64,000 nucleotides of DNA, from the NCBI RefSeq assembly GCF_017976235.1, contig NZ_JACVHC010000004.1, forward strand, positions 356,699-420,698, read 5' to 3'. The notes beneath the pieces were generated by a model, which saw only the letters and a program-made list of their open reading frames with translations, was not told the DNA's origin and ran no database searches. Positions 8,946-18,658 of this stretch are shown here, in pieces (the first letter of the stretch is position 1; each line of letters begins with the position of its first letter). The translations under genes and the position numbers were made by a program. This DNA is from Pseudomonas anatoliensis. GTDB lineage: Bacteria > Pseudomonadota > Gammaproteobacteria > Pseudomonadales > Pseudomonadaceae.

Positions 8946-9533
8946 TTATTGGTTTTCCAGGCTTGCTGCACGTGCATAAGGCAACGCGCTTTCAGTACCT
9001 TTGAGCGCAGCTTGTTGAGCATGCTGGCGCAGGTAGCCTGGCAAACGCTGATCATGCCAGCCCGGTTGACCTTGCAAAACGCCGTTGGCCATAGGACCAG
9101 TGGCTTCGGAACTCTCACTGTAGCCTGCCAGCACAGCCGGGCCTTTGACCTGTGGAGTGGCCAGGGTTGGCTGATTGGATTGCTGAGCCAGTTCAACACC
9201 GGCGATTTCGTCCTGGTTGTACAGGCGAACACCGGCCAGAACGGCAACAGTCACCGAGGCTGCAACGGCCAGACGGCCAAGGTTGCGCCATGGGCTGCGA
9301 GATACTTTGGCCGGAGCCGTTTCGTCTTCCAGCGCAGCAGACACTGCCGCAGCGATATCCAGACGTGGCAGCAGCAGATCCTTGTGCATGGCTGCCCGAG
9401 CGATCTGGTAACGAGCCCAGGTTTCACGGGTTTCGACATCGTCCAGTGCATTGATCACTCGACGCAATTCCAGTTCGTCCGCTTCGTTATCCATCACTGC
9501 GGACAGCGATTCCTGCAGGGCTTCACGACTCAT
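8946..9533 (-). CDS. mucA: Anti-sigma factor MucA (RseA)
   Basis: The 195-residue protein has a cytoplasmic AlgU-binding N-terminus (MSREALQESLSAVMDNEADE, the RseA N-domain), one membrane segment around residues 85-105 (LGRLAVAASVTVAVLAGVRL) and a periplasmic C-terminus that binds MucB. It inhibits AlgU until cleaved by AlgW, MucP and ClpXP. The reading frame is intact, so there is no mucA-type mucoid truncation. It sits between algU (30 bases away) and mucB (8 bases away). Confidence 0.96.
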   Translation of the reverse strand: MSREALQESLSAVMDNEADELELRRVINALDDVETRETWARYQIARAAMHKDLLLPRLDIAAAVSAALEDETAPAKVSRSPWRNLGRLAVAASVTVAVLAGVRLYNQDEIAGVELAQQSNQPTLATPQVKGPAVLAGYSESSEATGPMANGVLQGQPGWHDQRLPGYLRQHAQQAALKGTESALPYARAASLENQ

Positions 9534-9563
9534 GGCGTTCCTCTCTTGGCTGTCGCCGCTGTC

Positions 9564-10145
9564 TCAGTTTTCCTGCAACAACGGCTGCAGGGCTTTATCG
9601 ATGGCTTCCCGAGCGCGGAAAATCCGGGAGCGCACGGTACCCACCGGACACTGCATGACGCTCGCAATGTCCTCGTAACTCAGACCATCGAATTCACGTA
9701 AAGTTAAAGCCGTACGCAAATCCTCTGGTAGTTGCTGAATGGTTCGATGGACGGTGCCTTCGATCTCATCCCGCAACAGTGCTCGTTCTGGTGACTCGAG
9801 ATCCTTGAGGCCATGATCGCCGTCGTAGAACTCCGCATCCTCAGAACTTACATCGCTATCCGGCGGCCGGCGGCCACGGGAAACGAGGTAATTCTTTGCC
9901 GTGTTGATGGCAATACGATACAGCCACGTATAAAACGCACTGTCACCGCGAAAGTTTCCAAGTGCTCGATACGCCTTGATAAAGGCTTCCTGAGCTACGT
10001 CCTGGGCTTCATGGGTGTCGTGCACAAAACGCACGATCAACCCGAGAATTTTGTGCTGATATTTCAGCACCAGCAGATCGAAAGCTCGCTTGTCGCCACG
10101 TTGAACGCGCTCGACCAGCTGCTGATCCTCTTCCTGGGTTAGCAT
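9564..10145 (-). CDS. algU: ECF RNA polymerase sigma factor AlgU (RpoE/sigma-22)
   Basis: The 193-residue protein starts MLTQEEDQQLVERVQRG and has sigma region 2 (FDLLVLKYQHKI...AQDVAQEAF, residues 20-90) and region 4 (PEDLRTALTLREFDGLSYEDI, residues 130-180). AlgU directs the envelope stress regulon and alginate genes in pseudomonads. The start at 10145 follows AGGAG; a 19-residue upstream extension lacks support. Two sites matching the AlgU consensus lie upstream, consistent with autoregulation. Confidence 0.97.
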   Translation of the reverse strand: MLTQEEDQQLVERVQRGDKRAFDLLVLKYQHKILGLIVRFVHDTHEAQDVAQEAFIKAYRALGNFRGDSAFYTWLYRIAINTAKNYLVSRGRRPPDSDVSSEDAEFYDGDHGLKDLESPERALLRDEIEGTVHRTIQQLPEDLRTALTLREFDGLSYEDIASVMQCPVGTVRSRIFRAREAIDKALQPLLQEN

Positions 10146-10203
10146 GAACACTCCTCGATAGGCCCGAAGGAGACTTGCATAACTAAACGACCAGACTTGC
10201 AAA

Positions 10204-10231
10204 CATAGACTCGGGCTTTTCGCAAAAGTTC
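10204..10231 (-). promoter_or_regulatory. Proximal AlgU-type promoter of algU
   Basis: Read on the minus strand: GAACTT (10231-10226), a 16-base spacer, then TCTATG (10209-10204). This matches the ECF sigma-E/AlgU pattern GAACTT-N16/17-TCTGA and lies about 60 bases upstream of the algU ATG. Confidence 0.7.
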
Positions 10232-10402
10232 TCCCCCTCCAAGCAAGTTTCCTGCGGGCTCTGATTTGGCACGCACGAAAAACGCAGCGCGGGATAAACC
10301 GGCTGCGCGAATAATCTTGTCATCGGTTTCGCCGGCAGGAACCCCTGATCGCAGATTCCTCACTGAAACCGACACTGTCCCTATTTCTGGCACCGTCTAT
10401 TG

Positions 10403-10426
10403 ATCTTGGACTTTTGGCAAAAGTTC
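10403..10426 (-). promoter_or_regulatory. Distal AlgU-type promoter of algU
   Basis: A second minus-strand GAACTT (10426-10421) is followed after 17 bases by TCAA. Its spacer starts almost exactly like that of the proximal site (TTGCCAAAAG versus TTGCGAAAAG). The rest of the 10146-10704 gap up to nadB shows no other gene; an A/T-rich stretch with AAAACTTCC near 10525 may belong to the nadB side. Confidence 0.55.
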
Positions 10427-10704
10427 CAATTATTTATAGCCGCACCCACCCGACATTGGGCGACTCTGGACGGAAAAAGACTGTTTCAACGCCGATACAG
10501 TCGTCTTTTCCCAAAACCGCAGGAAAAAACTTCCGACGAAGCACCCGGATTTTTCCGTCACAGTAGTTTCACAATGCCATCTGAGCCCGGCTATTGTGCC
10601 GCCCCACCCCTCTATATACTAGTGGGCTGTGTGGCTGACTTGACTCGCCGATCCAGGTGTCATGCGCCACCCCCGATCCGGGTCGCTTTGAGCGGAATGC
10701 TGAA

Positions 10705-12321
10705 ATGAGCCAACAGTTCCAACACGATGTTCTGGTCATTGGCAGCGGTGCTGCCGGTTTGAGTCTTGCGCTGACCCTGCCAGGTCATTTGCGCATTGCC
10801 GTATTGAGCAAGGGTGATCTCGCCAATGGCTCGACTTTCTGGGCCCAGGGCGGAGTCGCTGCCGTGCTGGACGACACCGATACTGTCGAATCCCACGTCG
10901 ACGACACCCTGAATGCTGGCGGTGGCCTGTGCCATAAGGACGCCGTACGCTTCACCGTCGAGCACAGCCGCGAAGCCATCCAGTGGCTGATCGACCAAGG
11001 CGTGCCGTTCACCCGCGACGAACAGTCCGGCACTGAAGACGGCGGTTTCGAATTCCATCTGACCCGCGAGGGCGGCCACAGTCACCGGCGCATCATCCAT
11101 GCAGCCGATGCTACCGGCGCTGCGATCTTCAAAACCTTGCTGGCCCAGGCCAAAGAGCGCTCGAACATCGAACTGCTGGAGCAGCGGGTAGCGGTCGATC
11201 TGATTACCGAACGACGTTTGGGCATGGACGGCGATCGCTGCCTCGGCGCCTATGTGCTCAACCGCGCGACCGGTGAAGTCGACACCTACGGTGCGCGCTT
11301 CGTGATTCTGGCCTCAGGTGGTGCGGCCAAGGTTTACCTCTATACCAGCAATCCCGACGGCGCCTGCGGTGATGGCATCGCTATGGCCTGGCGCTCGGGC
11401 TGCCGGGTGGCGAACCTGGAATTCAATCAGTTTCACCCTACCTGCCTGTATCACCCGCAGGCCAAGAGCTTCCTGATCACTGAAGCCCTGCGTGGTGAAG
11501 GCGCGCATTTGAAGCTGCCGAACGGCGAACGCTTCATGTATCGCTTCGACAAGCGCGCCGAACTGGCACCGCGTGACATCGTCGCCCGGGCCATCGACCA
11601 TGAAATGAAGCGTCTGGGCGTCGACTGCGTCTATCTCGACATCAGCCACAAACCCGAAGCGTTCATCAAGACTCACTTCCCGACTGTTTATGAGCGCTGC
11701 CTGGGTTTTGGCATCGACATCACCAAACAACCGATTCCAGTCGTACCCGCGGCGCACTACACCTGCGGCGGCGTAATGGTCGATCAGCATGGCCGCACCG
11801 ATGTGCCGGGTTTGTACGCCATCGGCGAAACCAGCTTCACCGGCCTGCACGGTGCCAACCGCATGGCCAGCAACTCGTTGCTGGAATGTTTCGTCTACGC
11901 CCGGTCGGCGGCGGCAGATATTTTGGCGCAACTGGATGACGTCACAGCGCCAAGCACCCTGCCCGTCTGGGATGCCAGTCAGGTGACCGACTCTGATGAA
12001 GACGTAATCATCGCGCACAACTGGGATGAACTGCGGCGGTTCATGTGGGACTACGTGGGCATCGTGCGGACCAACAAGCGCCTGCAACGGGCTCAACATC
12101 GGGTGCGTCTGCTGCTGGACGAGATCGACGAGTTCTACAGCAACTATAAAGTCAGTCGCGATTTGATCGAGCTGCGCAATCTCGCGCAAGTGGCGGAACT
12201 GATGATCAGCTCAGCCATGGAACGCAAGGAAAGTCGCGGCCTGCATTACACCCTCGACTACCCGGACCTGCTGCCCGAAGCGCTCGACACTATTCTGGTG
12301 CCGCCCACCTACGTCGGCTGA
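10705..12321 (+). CDS. nadB: L-aspartate oxidase
   Basis: The 538-residue flavoprotein has the N-terminal FAD dinucleotide motif [13 protein letters not shown] (residues 12-24), the succinate dehydrogenase/fumarate reductase-type body ([41 protein letters not shown]) and a helical C-terminal domain. It oxidises aspartate to iminoaspartate in de novo NAD synthesis. The start at 10705 (MSQQFQHDV) is favoured over a 16-codon extension. Its 3' end overlaps the convergent ygfX-like gene by 32 bases. It lies divergent from algU, as in other pseudomonads. Confidence 0.96.
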   Translation: MSQQFQHDVLVIGSGAAGLSLALTLPGHLRIAVLSKGDLANGSTFWAQGGVAAVLDDTDTVESHVDDTLNAGGGLCHKDAVRFTVEHSREAIQWLIDQGVPFTRDEQSGTEDGGFEFHLTREGGHSHRRIIHAADATGAAIFKTLLAQAKERSNIELLEQRVAVDLITERRLGMDGDRCLGAYVLNRATGEVDTYGARFVILASGGAAKVYLYTSNPDGACGDGIAMAWRSGCRVANLEFNQFHPTCLYHPQAKSFLITEALRGEGAHLKLPNGERFMYRFDKRAELAPRDIVARAIDHEMKRLGVDCVYLDISHKPEAFIKTHFPTVYERCLGFGIDITKQPIPVVPAAHYTCGGVMVDQHGRTDVPGLYAIGETSFTGLHGANRMASNSLLECFVYARSAAADILAQLDDVTAPSTLPVWDASQVTDSDEDVIIAHNWDELRRFMWDYVGIVRTNKRLQRAQHRVRLLLDEIDEFYSNYKVSRDLIELRNLAQVAELMISSAMERKESRGLHYTLDYPDLLPEALDTILVPPTYVG

Positions 12322-12742
12322 ACTTGAGCCGCACTCGCAGGCGTCGATGCAAATCCGTCGCCTGCGAGTCCCGTGGCACGCAGATCGATCTGACGCGCCA
12401 CTCACCGCGCAAACGAAAACGCAGCACCACGATCAGCGGCAGTGCAAGGCTGTCCGGCCGCAACTGCACCGCTTGCCAGCCATCCGCCTGATTCCACAAT
12501 TGCCAGCCGTCGCCGTCTCGACGCAATCCGCGCATTGCCTTGGGATGACTGAGCAAAATCTGCCGCGGCAACACCCAAAACCCGTGAAGCAGGCAACCGA
12601 AAGCCCCAAGCAAGCTCGCCCACACGGGAATTGAAAGCACAAACAAGGCACCCAGAGCGAATGCCTGGGCCAACAGATACGCCGCCAGCAACTGCCGTGA
12701 GGCATGCCAGCGGCATTCGAACGTATTACTTGGGCTGAACAC
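12290..12742 (-). CDS. YgfX/CptA-family membrane protein
   Basis: The 150-residue protein has two adjacent membrane segments near residues 18-55 ([19 protein letters not shown] and [16 protein letters not shown]), followed by a basic soluble tail with [16 protein letters not shown]. It overlaps the end of sdhE by 17 bases, the conserved sdhE-ygfX pair. In E. coli YgfX was described as a toxin acting on MreB/FtsZ with SdhE as partner, but that role is disputed and cannot be inferred here. The start at 12742 lies inside sdhE, suggesting translational coupling. Confidence 0.8.
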   Translation of the reverse strand: MFSPSNTFECRWHASRQLLAAYLLAQAFALGALFVLSIPVWASLLGAFGCLLHGFWVLPRQILLSHPKAMRGLRRDGDGWQLWNQADGWQAVQLRPDSLALPLIVVLRFRLRGEWRVRSICVPRDSQATDLHRRLRVRLKFSRRRWAAPE

Positions 12743-12980
12743 GATCCAGGATCATGCGAACCATGCGTTGCAGCTCCGGATCTTCGGACTCGTTGCGCTC
12801 CATGAACCAGCCGAACATGTCCTGATCTTCGCAAGTCAACAGACGGACATACAGATCGCGATCAACTTGATTCAGGTTTGCGTAAACCTCCTGCACAAAT
12901 GGCACCAGCAACACGTCAAGCTCAAGCATGCCGCGACGGCTGTGCCAAAAGAGGCGATTCAGTTCAACTTGTTCGACCAT
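12726..12980 (-). CDS. sdhE: Succinate dehydrogenase flavinylation factor SdhE
   Basis: The 84-residue protein starts [20 protein letters not shown] and has the conserved RGxxE motif needed for covalent FAD attachment to SdhA. Its length matches the family (80-90 residues). The start at 12980 has a strong GGAGGG; the upstream extension to 13085 is not conserved. It overlaps the ygfX-like gene and is divergent from ygfZ, the standard gamma-proteobacterial neighbourhood. Confidence 0.94.
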   Translation of the reverse strand: MVEQVELNRLFWHSRRGMLELDVLLVPFVQEVYANLNQVDRDLYVRLLTCEDQDMFGWFMERNESEDPELQRMVRMILDRVQPK

Positions 12981-13130
12981 GGGGCCCTCCTCAAATTTGG
13001 CGGCAAGTATACAGCCCCGATGCCGCTCGCACAGTCGGCTTTGGTCGGGCACCACCGATCCTTTATCAACTACCCATTTCAACAACGCGCCCTTATGATG
13101 TGCCCCAGTCTATTTACCCTGCGAAGACCC

Positions 13131-14072
13131 ATGGCCGATTCTGCTTTTTTCTGCACCCTGTCTCATGAAGGCGTTCTCGCGGTCCGCGGCGCGGATGCCG
13201 GAAAATTCCTGCAAGGCCAGTTGACCTGCAATATCAATTACCTGAGCGAAACAGCGTCCAGCCTGGGCGCTCGCTGCACGCAAAAAGGCCGGATGCAGTC
13301 GAGTTTCCGCATTCTGTTCGAAGGTGACGGTGTGCTGCTGGCGATGGCCAGCGAATTGCTCGAGCCGCAACTGGCGGATCTGAAAAAGTACGCGGTGTTC
13401 TCCAAGTCGAAACTGACCGACGAAAGCGCCGCCTGGGTGCGTTTTGGGCTCAGGTCGGGCGATGCAGCGCTGAGCAGTCTCGGCCTGGATCTGCCGATTG
13501 AGACCGACAGCGTGGTGCGCAACGACGGCCTGATTGCAATTCGCGTCTCGCCGGATCGTGCCGAACTGTGGGTACCCGCCGATCAAGCTGAAACCATCCG
13601 CCGCAAGTTGTCGATCACCCTGCCTGAAGGTGAACTGAACCAGTGGTTGCTCGGCCAGATCCGCGCCGGTATCGGTCAGGTCATGCCGACCACCCGCGAG
13701 CTGTTCATCCCGCAGATGCTCAACCTGCAAGCCGTCGGCGGCGTGAGTTTCAAGAAGGGTTGCTACACCGGCCAGGAAATCGTCGCGCGCATGCAGTACC
13801 TGGGCAAACTCAAGCGCCGTCTGTATCGCTTGAGCCTCGACGCCGCACAATTGCCGGAACCCGGCACGCCATTATTCGCGCCGAGCCACAACAGTTCGAT
13901 CGGCGAGGTCGTACTGGCTGCCAACGCCGGGCAAAACATTGAACTACTGGCAGTGTTGCAGGCCGAAGCTGCAGAAGCGGGTGATCTGCATCTGGGCACC
14001 CTCGAAGGGCCTGCGCTGCATCTGCTCGATTTGCCCTACGAACTGGATCGCGACCGCGAAATCCAGCGCTGA
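13131..14072 (+). CDS. ygfZ: Folate-binding tRNA/Fe-S maintenance protein YgfZ
   Basis: The 313-residue protein is related to GcvT and contains the YgfZ signature KKGCYTGQEIVARMQYLG (near residue 206) with its conserved Cys. YgfZ binds tetrahydrofolate and supports repair or maturation of iron-sulfur enzymes and tRNA modification. The start at ATG 13131 (MADSAFF) is chosen; a longer in-frame extension from 12768 runs antisense through sdhE and is not real. It is divergent from sdhE. Confidence 0.92.
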   Translation: MADSAFFCTLSHEGVLAVRGADAGKFLQGQLTCNINYLSETASSLGARCTQKGRMQSSFRILFEGDGVLLAMASELLEPQLADLKKYAVFSKSKLTDESAAWVRFGLRSGDAALSSLGLDLPIETDSVVRNDGLIAIRVSPDRAELWVPADQAETIRRKLSITLPEGELNQWLLGQIRAGIGQVMPTTRELFIPQMLNLQAVGGVSFKKGCYTGQEIVARMQYLGKLKRRLYRLSLDAAQLPEPGTPLFAPSHNSSIGEVVLAANAGQNIELLAVLQAEAAEAGDLHLGTLEGPALHLLDLPYELDRDREIQR

Positions 14073-14107
14073 TCGCAGCATTTGTTGCAACACCCTAGAG
14101 AGCCTAA

Positions 14108-14929
14108 ATGAACGAACTGGCGGATAAGATCCAACAGGATTTGGTTGAGGCCATCGATAAAGATGACCTGGTTCTGCCAACACTGCCGGAAGTAGCCTTG
14201 CAAATTCGCAAGGCTGCGGAAGATCCGGAAATCAGCGTCAGCGAGCTGAGCAAAGTTATTGGCCGTGACACGGCGCTGTCCGCGCGCCTGATCAAAGTGG
14301 TCAACAGCCCACTGCTGCGCGCGGCGCAGGAAGTCACCGACCTGCACACCGCCATCACCCGCCTGGGCATCAACTACAGCAGTAACCTGGCGATCGGTCT
14401 GGTGATGGAGCAGATTTTCCACGCCAGTTCCGAGGTAGTGGAACAGAAAATGCGCGAAGTCTGGCGCAAGAGCCTGGAAATTGCCGGGGTCAGTTATGCG
14501 TTGTGTCGTCGTTACACCCAGCTCAAGCCGGATCAGGCGGCGCTGGGCGGGCTGGTGCATCAGATCGGCGTGCTGCCGATTCTGACCTACGCCGAAGACC
14601 ACTATGAACTGCTGTCGGACCCGGTCAGCCTCAACCATGTAATCGACCAGCTTCATCCGTTGCTGGGTGACAAACTCTTGCGCGTGTGGGACTTTCCGGA
14701 ACGACTGGTGGAGCTGCCGGGGCTGTATCAGGATCTCAAACGCGACTCGGCGCAGATCGATTATGTCGATCTGGTGCAGGTGGCGAGCCTGTATTGCCAC
14801 AAGGGCACTGACCATCCGTTTGCGCGGATTGATCCGCTGAGTGTTCCGGCGTTCAGGAAGCTTGGGATTGATCCGGAAAACAAGGCGCTGTGTGCGGATC
14901 TGGAAGAATCGCGCTCGATGTTTTACTGA
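14108..14929 (+). CDS. HDOD domain protein
   Basis: The 273-residue protein contains one HDOD domain (about residues 20-215), with PTLPEVALQIRKAAEDPEI, ELSKVIGRDTALSARLIKVV and the HD-like GGLVHQIGVLPI. HDOD proteins act in signalling or stress responses, often with cyclic-di-GMP or chemotaxis partners, but this one has no second domain and no informative neighbour. It starts 35 bases after ygfZ and may be cotranscribed with it. Confidence 0.85.
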   Translation: MNELADKIQQDLVEAIDKDDLVLPTLPEVALQIRKAAEDPEISVSELSKVIGRDTALSARLIKVVNSPLLRAAQEVTDLHTAITRLGINYSSNLAIGLVMEQIFHASSEVVEQKMREVWRKSLEIAGVSYALCRRYTQLKPDQAALGGLVHQIGVLPILTYAEDHYELLSDPVSLNHVIDQLHPLLGDKLLRVWDFPERLVELPGLYQDLKRDSAQIDYVDLVQVASLYCHKGTDHPFARIDPLSVPAFRKLGIDPENKALCADLEESRSMFY

Positions 14930-14947
14930 TCCAAGACCTTGGTGCTG

Positions 14948-15026
14948 CCATCGCTAGCAGGCTAGCTCCCACACTGGATCTGTGATTGAGACAAATCCGC
15001 TGTGGGAGCCAGCCTGCTGGCGATGG
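14948..15026. repeat. REPIN (family B)
   Basis: Inverted copies of a REP with core GCTAGCAGGCTAGCTCCCACA and TGTGGGAGCCAGCCTGC face each other across about 29 bases. The element lies between convergent genes (HDOD protein and tctE). Confidence 0.85.
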
Positions 15027-15047
15027 GGCCAACGCAATCAACACAAT

Positions 15048-16433
15048 TCACCCCGCAATAAAACTCACCCGCACCTTCAGCCCCGCCTGCTCACCATCAT
15101 GCAGCGTGATCTGCGCCAGATGCGCCCGGCAGATCTCGCCGACAATCGCCAGACCCAATCCCGATCCCGCCACCTGCTGATTACGCCGGTAGAAGCGCTC
15201 GAACACGCGATCGCGCTCTTGCAGCGGAATTCCCGGCCCGTCGTCCTCAACCTCAAGCACTGCCGGGGTCAGCACGCGCAAGATCACATTGCCGCCCGGT
15301 GGCGTATGCGCCAGGGCGTTATCCACCAGATTGCTCAACAACTCATTCAGCAGCGTCGGCTCGCCGCGCAGCCACACCGGTTCATCGGCCTCCAGCGCCA
15401 GCGCCACCCCGCGTTTGTGCGCCAGTGGCGCCATGGCCATGCCCAACTCGCGGGCCAACTGACTCAGATCGAGCAACTGCGCACCGCCCTCGGCAATCGC
15501 TCGGGCGCCATTTTCGACGCGCGCCAGCGACAACAATTGATTGGCCAGATGGGTCAGGCGATCTGTGCCTTGCGCCGAAGATTCCAGCGTCGTCCGCCAG
15601 ACCTGCGGGTCATTTGAACGCAGCCCCAATTCCAGCCGCGCCTTCAACGCCGCCAGTGGTGTGCGTAACTCATGCGCCGCGTCGGCGATGAACTGCGCCT
15701 GGCGCTCGAACTGGCCACGCAGGCGCTCGGTGAAATGGTTGAGCCCGCGCACCAGCGGCCAGAGCTCATGTTGCACTTCCACCAGTGGCAATGGCCGCAA
15801 GTCATCGGGTTGGCGTTCCTCGACTGCCGTGCGCAAACGCTCCAGCGGACGCAGTGCGGCGCTGACGGCAAACCAGACCAACAGCAATGCACCGATCGCC
15901 AACATGCCCAATCGCAACAACGTATCGGCCGCCAGACTGCGCGCCATGCTGACGCGGGCTTCGTCGGTTTCGGCCACGCGGATTTCCGCCATGCCGTTCA
16001 TGTTCGGCTCGCTCACTGCCTTGAGCAGACTGACCACGCGCACGTTCTGCCCCTTGTAGGTGGCATTGTAAAAACGCGCCAGCGCCGGATAGCTGTCAGT
16101 TCTTGGCGTACCGGGTGGTGGCCCGGGGAGGTTTTCGTAGCCGGAAATCAGCTTTTGATGGATGTCGTTGACCTGGTAGTAAATGCGTCCGGCGCTGTCG
16201 TAAGCGAAGGTATCGAGGGCCACGTAAGGCACGTCGGCACTCAGGCTGCCATCACGTTGCGACAGGCCGGCGGCAATGGTTCGCGCCGAAGCCAACAACG
16301 TGCGGTCATACGCGGTGTCGGCCGCCTCGCGACCATTCCAGTAAGCACTCAAGCCGCTGGCGAGCATCAACACCACCAGCAACGACGCAAGGTTCCACAG
16401 CAACCGCCAGCGCAGGCTGCTGGGCTTATGCAT
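15048..16433 (-). CDS. tctE: Sensor histidine kinase, TctE-like
   Basis: The 461-residue kinase has an N-terminal membrane segment (LLWNLASLLVVLMLASGLSAY), a TctE-type periplasmic sensor region, a second segment (LRLGMLAIGALLLVWFAVSA, near residue 170), a HisKA box with phospho-His in DAAHELRTPLAAL (near residue 252) and an HATPase domain (LLSNLVDNALAHTPPG, DDGPGIP, GSGLGLAIV). It overlaps the response regulator by 8 bases. Location opposite the porin-tctCBA operon supports tricarboxylate sensing; the ligand itself is inferred. Confidence 0.88.
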   Translation of the reverse strand: MHKPSSLRWRLLWNLASLLVVLMLASGLSAYWNGREAADTAYDRTLLASARTIAAGLSQRDGSLSADVPYVALDTFAYDSAGRIYYQVNDIHQKLISGYENLPGPPPGTPRTDSYPALARFYNATYKGQNVRVVSLLKAVSEPNMNGMAEIRVAETDEARVSMARSLAADTLLRLGMLAIGALLLVWFAVSAALRPLERLRTAVEERQPDDLRPLPLVEVQHELWPLVRGLNHFTERLRGQFERQAQFIADAAHELRTPLAALKARLELGLRSNDPQVWRTTLESSAQGTDRLTHLANQLLSLARVENGARAIAEGGAQLLDLSQLARELGMAMAPLAHKRGVALALEADEPVWLRGEPTLLNELLSNLVDNALAHTPPGGNVILRVLTPAVLEVEDDGPGIPLQERDRVFERFYRRNQQVAGSGLGLAIVGEICRAHLAQITLHDGEQAGLKVRVSFIAG

Positions 16434-17097
16434 CGCGGCTTTCCAGCAGATAGCCGAGGCCGCGGAAGGTCACGATCGCCACCGGTTGACCGTCAAGTTT
16501 CTTGCGCAAGCGATGCACGTAGATTTCGATGGCATCGGGGCTGGCCTCTTCGTCCAGACCGAACACTTGCGCGGCCAGTTGCTCTTTGCTCATGACTCGC
16601 CCCGGCCGGGCGATCAGCGCTTCAAGCACGGCTTGCTCGCGGGACGTCAGCGTGAGCAGTTCCTCACCGAGGGAGAAACGTCGGGTGTCGAGATCATAGG
16701 CCAGCACCCCGCAGCGCTGCTGGCGTTCACCGCCCAACACACTGCGTCGCAACAGCGCTTTGACCCGGGCTTCCAGTTCGGTCAGTTCGAACGGCTTGGC
16801 GAGGTAGTCGTCGGCGCCAAGATTGAGGCCATGCACCCGATCTTTCACATCGCTGCGCGCCGTCAGCATCAGCACCGGCAGATTTTTTCCGCGAGCCCGC
16901 AACCGCGCCAACACTTCAAAGCCGTCCATGCGCGGCAGGCCGACATCGAGGATCGCCACGGCGTATTCCTCACTGCCCAGCGCCAGATCGGCAGCCACGC
17001 CATCGTGCAACACATCCACGGTCAGACCGGTGCTCTTGAGCGCCTGGGCGACGCTTTCGGCCAGTTGCAGATGGTCTTCGACGAGCAGAACACGCAT
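16426..17097 (-). CDS. tctD: OmpR-family response regulator, TctD-like
   Basis: The 223-residue regulator has a receiver domain with phospho-acceptor Asp in VAILDVGLPRMDG (residue 51) and the switch Lys in DDYLAKPFE. A C-terminal winged helix follows (about residues 125-220, IEIYVHRLRKKL). It is translated first and overlaps tctE. In relatives TctD induces the porin and transporter genes that lie divergently, here from 17334. Confidence 0.89.
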   Translation of the reverse strand: MRVLLVEDHLQLAESVAQALKSTGLTVDVLHDGVAADLALGSEEYAVAILDVGLPRMDGFEVLARLRARGKNLPVLMLTARSDVKDRVHGLNLGADDYLAKPFELTELEARVKALLRRSVLGGERQQRCGVLAYDLDTRRFSLGEELLTLTSREQAVLEALIARPGRVMSKEQLAAQVFGLDEEASPDAIEIYVHRLRKKLDGQPVAIVTFRGLGYLLESRDA

Positions 17098-17304
17098 GGA
17101 TTTTTACCTCGTTCAGGGATGGCCGACGCCACTCTTTGCCGCGGAGTTTACAGCCGCAACCGCCACTGTGAAGCCCGAAAACATTGAAAGTCAGCTGAAA
17201 GGTTAGCGAAAGGTTAGGCCGTTAGAGTCGGCCTACGGACAGTTTCGACTGCCGTCGCTGCTGCCACACAGCGCTACGAAAAACGCCACGAAGCGTTTTC
17301 GACC

Positions 17305-17319
17305 AATAAGAACAATAAT
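17305..17319 (+). promoter_or_regulatory. AAN-repeat leader, candidate Hfq/Crc catabolite-repression site
   Basis: Five consecutive AAN triplets (AATAAGAACAATAAT) lie directly before the GGAG of the porin gene. This matches the A-rich CA motif (AANAANAA) bound by Hfq with Crc in Pseudomonas to block translation when preferred carbon sources are present. Binding is inferred. Confidence 0.6.
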
Positions 17320-17333
17320 CGGAGTACACCCGC

Positions 17334-18626
17334 ATGCCGTCCATGCAGTCCCAGGTCCTTGTGCCTGTTCGCCCTTCCCGTCTCCGCCACACTGCCCTCG
17401 CCAGTGCAACCGCCCTCGCGGGTTTTTCGCCGTTGAGTTTTGCCGACTTCATTGAAGACAGCAGAGCCACCTTCGAAACCCGCAACATGTATTTCAACCG
17501 CGACTTTCGCGACGGCACCAGCGCCCAGCAATCCAAACGCGATGAATGGGCTCAGGGCTTCATGCTCAATCTGCAATCGGGCTACACCGACGGCACCGTG
17601 GGGTTCGGTGTCGATGCGCTGGGCATGCTCGGTGTGAAACTTGATTCGAGTCCGGACCGCACCGGCACCGGCCTGTTGCCGACCCACGACGACGGGCGCG
17701 CGGCGGACGAATACTCGAAACTCGGCCTGACCGGCAAAGTGAAAATCTCTGCCACGGAACTGAAAATCGGCAGCCTGATTCCCGAACTGCCGATCCTCAA
17801 GCCCAACGACGGACGCATCCTGCCGCAGACCTTTGAAGGCGGCTTGCTGACCTCCAAAGAGATCAAGAATCTGACGTTCACGGGCGGGCGTCTGGAGAAA
17901 GCCAAGGATCGCGACAGCACCGATTTCGAGGACATTGCGCTCAACAACAAGAACAGCCGCTTTGCTGGCACCGCTGCCGGCAAGCACTTCGATTTTGGCG
18001 GCGTGGATTACAAGTTCACTGACAAGATCACCGGCAGTTACCACTTCGCGCAACTCGACGAAGTTTACAACCAGCACTTCTTCGGCCTGGTTGCCTCGCG
18101 CCCGATGGGTCCCGGCACGTTTGCCACCGACCTGCGTTTTGCAGTCAGTGACGATCAAGGTGCGGCCCGTGGCGGAGAGATCGACAACCGCTCGCTCAAC
18201 GGCCTGGTCAGCTATGCCCTGAGCGGCCACAAGTTCAGCGCCGGTTATCAGCACATGTCCGGCGACAGCGCTTTCCCCTATGTCGATGGCAGCGACCCGT
18301 ACCTGGTCAACTTCGTGCAGATCAACGACTTCGCCGGCGCCGAAGAACGCTCGTGGCAAGCGCGCTACGACTTTGACTTCAGCAAACTTGGCATTCCCGG
18401 CCTGAGCTTCATGAGTCGTTACTTGAGCGGTGACAACATCAAGCTCAAAAGTGGCGAAGAAGGCAAAGAGTGGGAGCGCAACACCGAGATCAAATATGTA
18501 GTACAAAGCGGCGCCTTGAAGGATGTCGCTGTTCGCCTGCGCAATGCCACCTACCGCTCCAACTACTCCGCTCGCGATGCCGATGAAGTGCGGCTGCTGG
18601 TGAGCTATAGCGTTGCCATTTGGTGA
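17334..18626 (+). CDS. opdH: OprD-family outer membrane porin, likely tricarboxylate porin OpdH
   Basis: The 430-residue protein has an N-terminal export signal ending LSFADF, then OprD-family text (FIEDSRATFETRNMYFNRDF) and alternating beta-strand segments. It closes with YRSNYSARDADEVRLLVSYS, the typical C-terminal strand ending in an aromatic. The family forms 18-stranded substrate-specific channels. Because it heads the tctCBA cluster and lies opposite tctDE, it is most likely OpdH, which admits cis-aconitate and citrate. The start at 17334 follows GGAG; a second ATG three codons on is possible. Confidence 0.87.
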   Translation: MPSMQSQVLVPVRPSRLRHTALASATALAGFSPLSFADFIEDSRATFETRNMYFNRDFRDGTSAQQSKRDEWAQGFMLNLQSGYTDGTVGFGVDALGMLGVKLDSSPDRTGTGLLPTHDDGRAADEYSKLGLTGKVKISATELKIGSLIPELPILKPNDGRILPQTFEGGLLTSKEIKNLTFTGGRLEKAKDRDSTDFEDIALNNKNSRFAGTAAGKHFDFGGVDYKFTDKITGSYHFAQLDEVYNQHFFGLVASRPMGPGTFATDLRFAVSDDQGAARGGEIDNRSLNGLVSYALSGHKFSAGYQHMSGDSAFPYVDGSDPYLVNFVQINDFAGAEERSWQARYDFDFSKLGIPGLSFMSRYLSGDNIKLKSGEEGKEWERNTEIKYVVQSGALKDVAVRLRNATYRSNYSARDADEVRLLVSYSVAIW

Positions 18627-18658
18627 TTGATTGAAACGCCGGGGTGCTGTGATCGGAA

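Noticed and set aside
12768..13130. N-terminal extension of YgfZ
   Set aside because: The extension is antisense to sdhE. The conserved protein starts at 13131.
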